This document shows, one piece after another, positions 4,786-5,635 of a stretch of 5,635 nucleotides of DNA. Source of the stretch: Deltaproteobacteria bacterium. GTDB lineage: Bacteria > Desulfobacterota > DSM-4660 > Desulfatiglandales > Desulfatiglandaceae. Location: assembly GCA_013349725.1 (NCBI GenBank), contig DUZB01000249.1, positions 1-5,635 of the forward strand, given 5' to 3'. The translations under genes were made by a program, and so were the position numbers. Within the stretch, counting starts at the first letter, position 1. Every line of letters begins with the position of its first letter. The notes under the pieces were generated by a model. It saw only the letters and a list, made by a program, of their open reading frames with translations. It did not search any database and was not told where the DNA came from.

Positions 4786-5316
4786 ATGAAATTTATAGCA
4801 GACCTCCATATTCATTCCCATTTTTCAAGGGCAACATCCCCCTTTCTCGACCCTGAGCACCTTTATCTCCGGGGCAAGAAAAAAGGAATCACAGTTTTAG
4901 GCACCGGAGATTTTACCCATCCGGGATGGATATCGGAAATCAAGGAAAAATTGGAGGAAACAAGAGAGGGGTTGTTCCGTTTAAAACCGGAATTCAAGAA
5001 GCCGGCTGATGGACAGGAAGGGACCGTACAGATTTTCAGCAAAGATGAGAGGGAAGCTTTTCCTCACACCACTTTGCTTACTTCAGACCGGGAACTATTG
5101 ATTATACGCCCCACCAGGAGTCCATGCGAACCCTGCTGGAGGCTATGGAAAAAAACCGGGTCTGTAAAATTTCCTACCGGGCTATCCTGGCGAAAAAATC
5201 CAAAACCTTCTACATCAAGCCGTACCGGCTCTTCTCGCACCAGGATACTGTTTACCTGCACGCCGGCCTTGCCAGAAAGCCGGGGCAACTACAGCCCTGA
5301 AGCACGAATACAATGA
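4786..5316 (+). pseudogene. Truncated PHP-domain protein (EndoQ-like N-terminus)
   Basis: The open frame is 176 codons, but only the first 78 or so look like a real protein. They hold the PHP start ADLHIHSHFSRATS (residues 5-18, metal-binding His 8 and 10) and GTGDFTHPGW (39-48), then EGLFRLKPEF (61-70). This pattern is typical of endonuclease Q-like proteins and of related PHP-helicase fusions. EndoQ nicks DNA 5' to deaminated bases; members have about 400 residues or more. After about residue 78 the translation turns into low-complexity Ser/Arg/Pro sequence, because the DNA there encodes a WYL-domain fragment in another frame. Most PHP metal ligands and everything downstream are missing, so the product should be inactive. 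The start at 4786 fits the family N-terminus. Deletion, recombination or an assembly join could explain it. Confidence 0.75.
5073..5300 (+). pseudogene. Fragment of a WYL-domain protein, frame shifted against the PHP frame
   Basis: Codons starting at 5073 (frame +2 relative to the PHP start) read continuously to TGA at 5298-5300. They give FAYFRPGTIDYTPHQ, then a helix ESMRTLLEAMEKNRVCKISY, a charged strand pair and IKPYRLFSHQDTVYLHAGLARKPGQ. This is the pattern of a WYL domain, the ligand-sensing part of many helix-turn-helix regulators: conserved P-x-R-L followed by (W/V)-Y-L-H-A. The upstream frame has stops, so the N-terminal DNA-binding part is absent, and the C-terminal half of the WYL domain after ARKPGQ is missing too. 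Codon choice is protein-like here, unlike the PHP frame over the same bases. It is a remnant, probably cut by the same events that broke the PHP gene and brought in the insertion sequence. Confidence 0.65.
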
Positions 5317-5335
5317 CAGTGGTTATTAGGCGGAT

Positions 5336-5635
5336 TCACTTTTCCCAATATTCCATCGGCACTTCCGAAAAATATTGCTCAAAAAGATTAGACATCAATC
5401 GTAACTGTTTTGTGAGGCTTGATATTTCAAGCTTGTTTGCCGATTGTTTTAACACTTCAGTAAACCGCTTGATGGCTTTTTCATGAAGGCCTTTGCCAGT
5501 ATAAGACCAACGAAAAGGGTGCGCAAGTATAGTGTTCCATTCCTCAAGAAAAGCTTCAAAACTTTTCATTAATTCATCAGCTAACCCATAAGATTCATTT
5601 AACACTTTTTTGTTCATGATACCAAACCAGAATTC
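5336..5635 (-). mobile_element. IS630-like transposase, C-terminal part (runs off the window)
   Basis: On the minus strand an open frame enters at the window edge and runs 99 codons to TGA (5338-5336). It begins EFWFGIMNKKVL, which matches the block around the third catalytic acid of IS630/Tc1-type DDE transposases (usually LNQ-x-E-x-W-F-x-I). The first residue is therefore probably the catalytic Glu. Further on, an EAFLEEWN helix is followed by AHPFRWSYTGKGL, the typical C-terminal block. An ATG at 5617-5615 is internal and not the real start. The visible part has no stop or frameshift. Family assignment is by motif memory; the terminal inverted repeat cannot be checked because the other end is outside. 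Element and host boundary probably lie between 5301 and 5335. Confidence 0.7.

Noticed and set aside
5064..5288. Minus-strand open frame of 74 codons opposite the PHP/WYL region
   Set aside because: The plus strand gives recognisable WYL sequence over the same bases. The minus translation has no family pattern.
5630..5635. The window ends exactly in an EcoRI site (GAATTC)
   Set aside because: It could suggest a cloned fragment end, but two further GAATTC sites lie inside the window (at about 4245 and 4990) and the left end has none. The bases also encode the conserved Glu-Phe of the transposase, so I treat it as coincidence.

Overview
The window looks like ordinary chromosomal DNA of a Gram-negative bacterium of moderate G+C. 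It most likely comes from the deltaproteobacterial (Desulfobacterota) side. The best clue is DnaA, whose P-loop (SNTGLGKT), Walker B (LLLEDIHFL) and recognition helix (NRSHSTVVYA) depart from the common bacterial consensus in the way I recall for that group. This placement is from memory and was not searched.

Layout: the left four fifths is a run of minus-strand genes reading away from a 533-bp intergenic region at 4253-4785. From that region leftwards come dnaA (TTG start with a strong Shine-Dalgarno), pyrE (orotate phosphoribosyltransferase), a Nudix hydrolase of the CoA pyrophosphatase type that overlaps pyrE by ATGA, a tRNA-Pro(CGG) with encoded CCA and its own hairpin terminator, and a MoxR-family AAA+ ATPase. 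The stop of MoxR overlaps the start of a further gene that leaves the window at base 6. To the right, a plus-strand gene begins at 4786 with an EndoQ-like PHP-domain N-terminus. It breaks down after about 78 codons into a fragment of a WYL-domain protein in another frame. The window ends in the C-terminal part of an IS630-like transposase on the minus strand, beginning at its probable catalytic glutamate.

How the genes work together: dnaA, pyrE and the Nudix gene form a core replication and nucleotide-metabolism block. A short reading frame of 25 codons fills the dnaA-pyrE gap. It runs through a 7-bp terminator hairpin with a U-rich tail and stops within the pyrE ribosome-binding region, the layout expected for pyrimidine-responsive attenuation of pyrE. 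The gap upstream of dnaA has A/T-rich tracts, inverted repeats and one near-match to a DnaA box, and genes on both sides read away from it, so it is a candidate replication origin. The right end is decaying accessory DNA next to an insertion sequence.

I see no clear sign of a wholly new multi-gene system. The most interesting items are the pyrE leader, the possible origin with an atypical DnaA, and the PHP/WYL junction.
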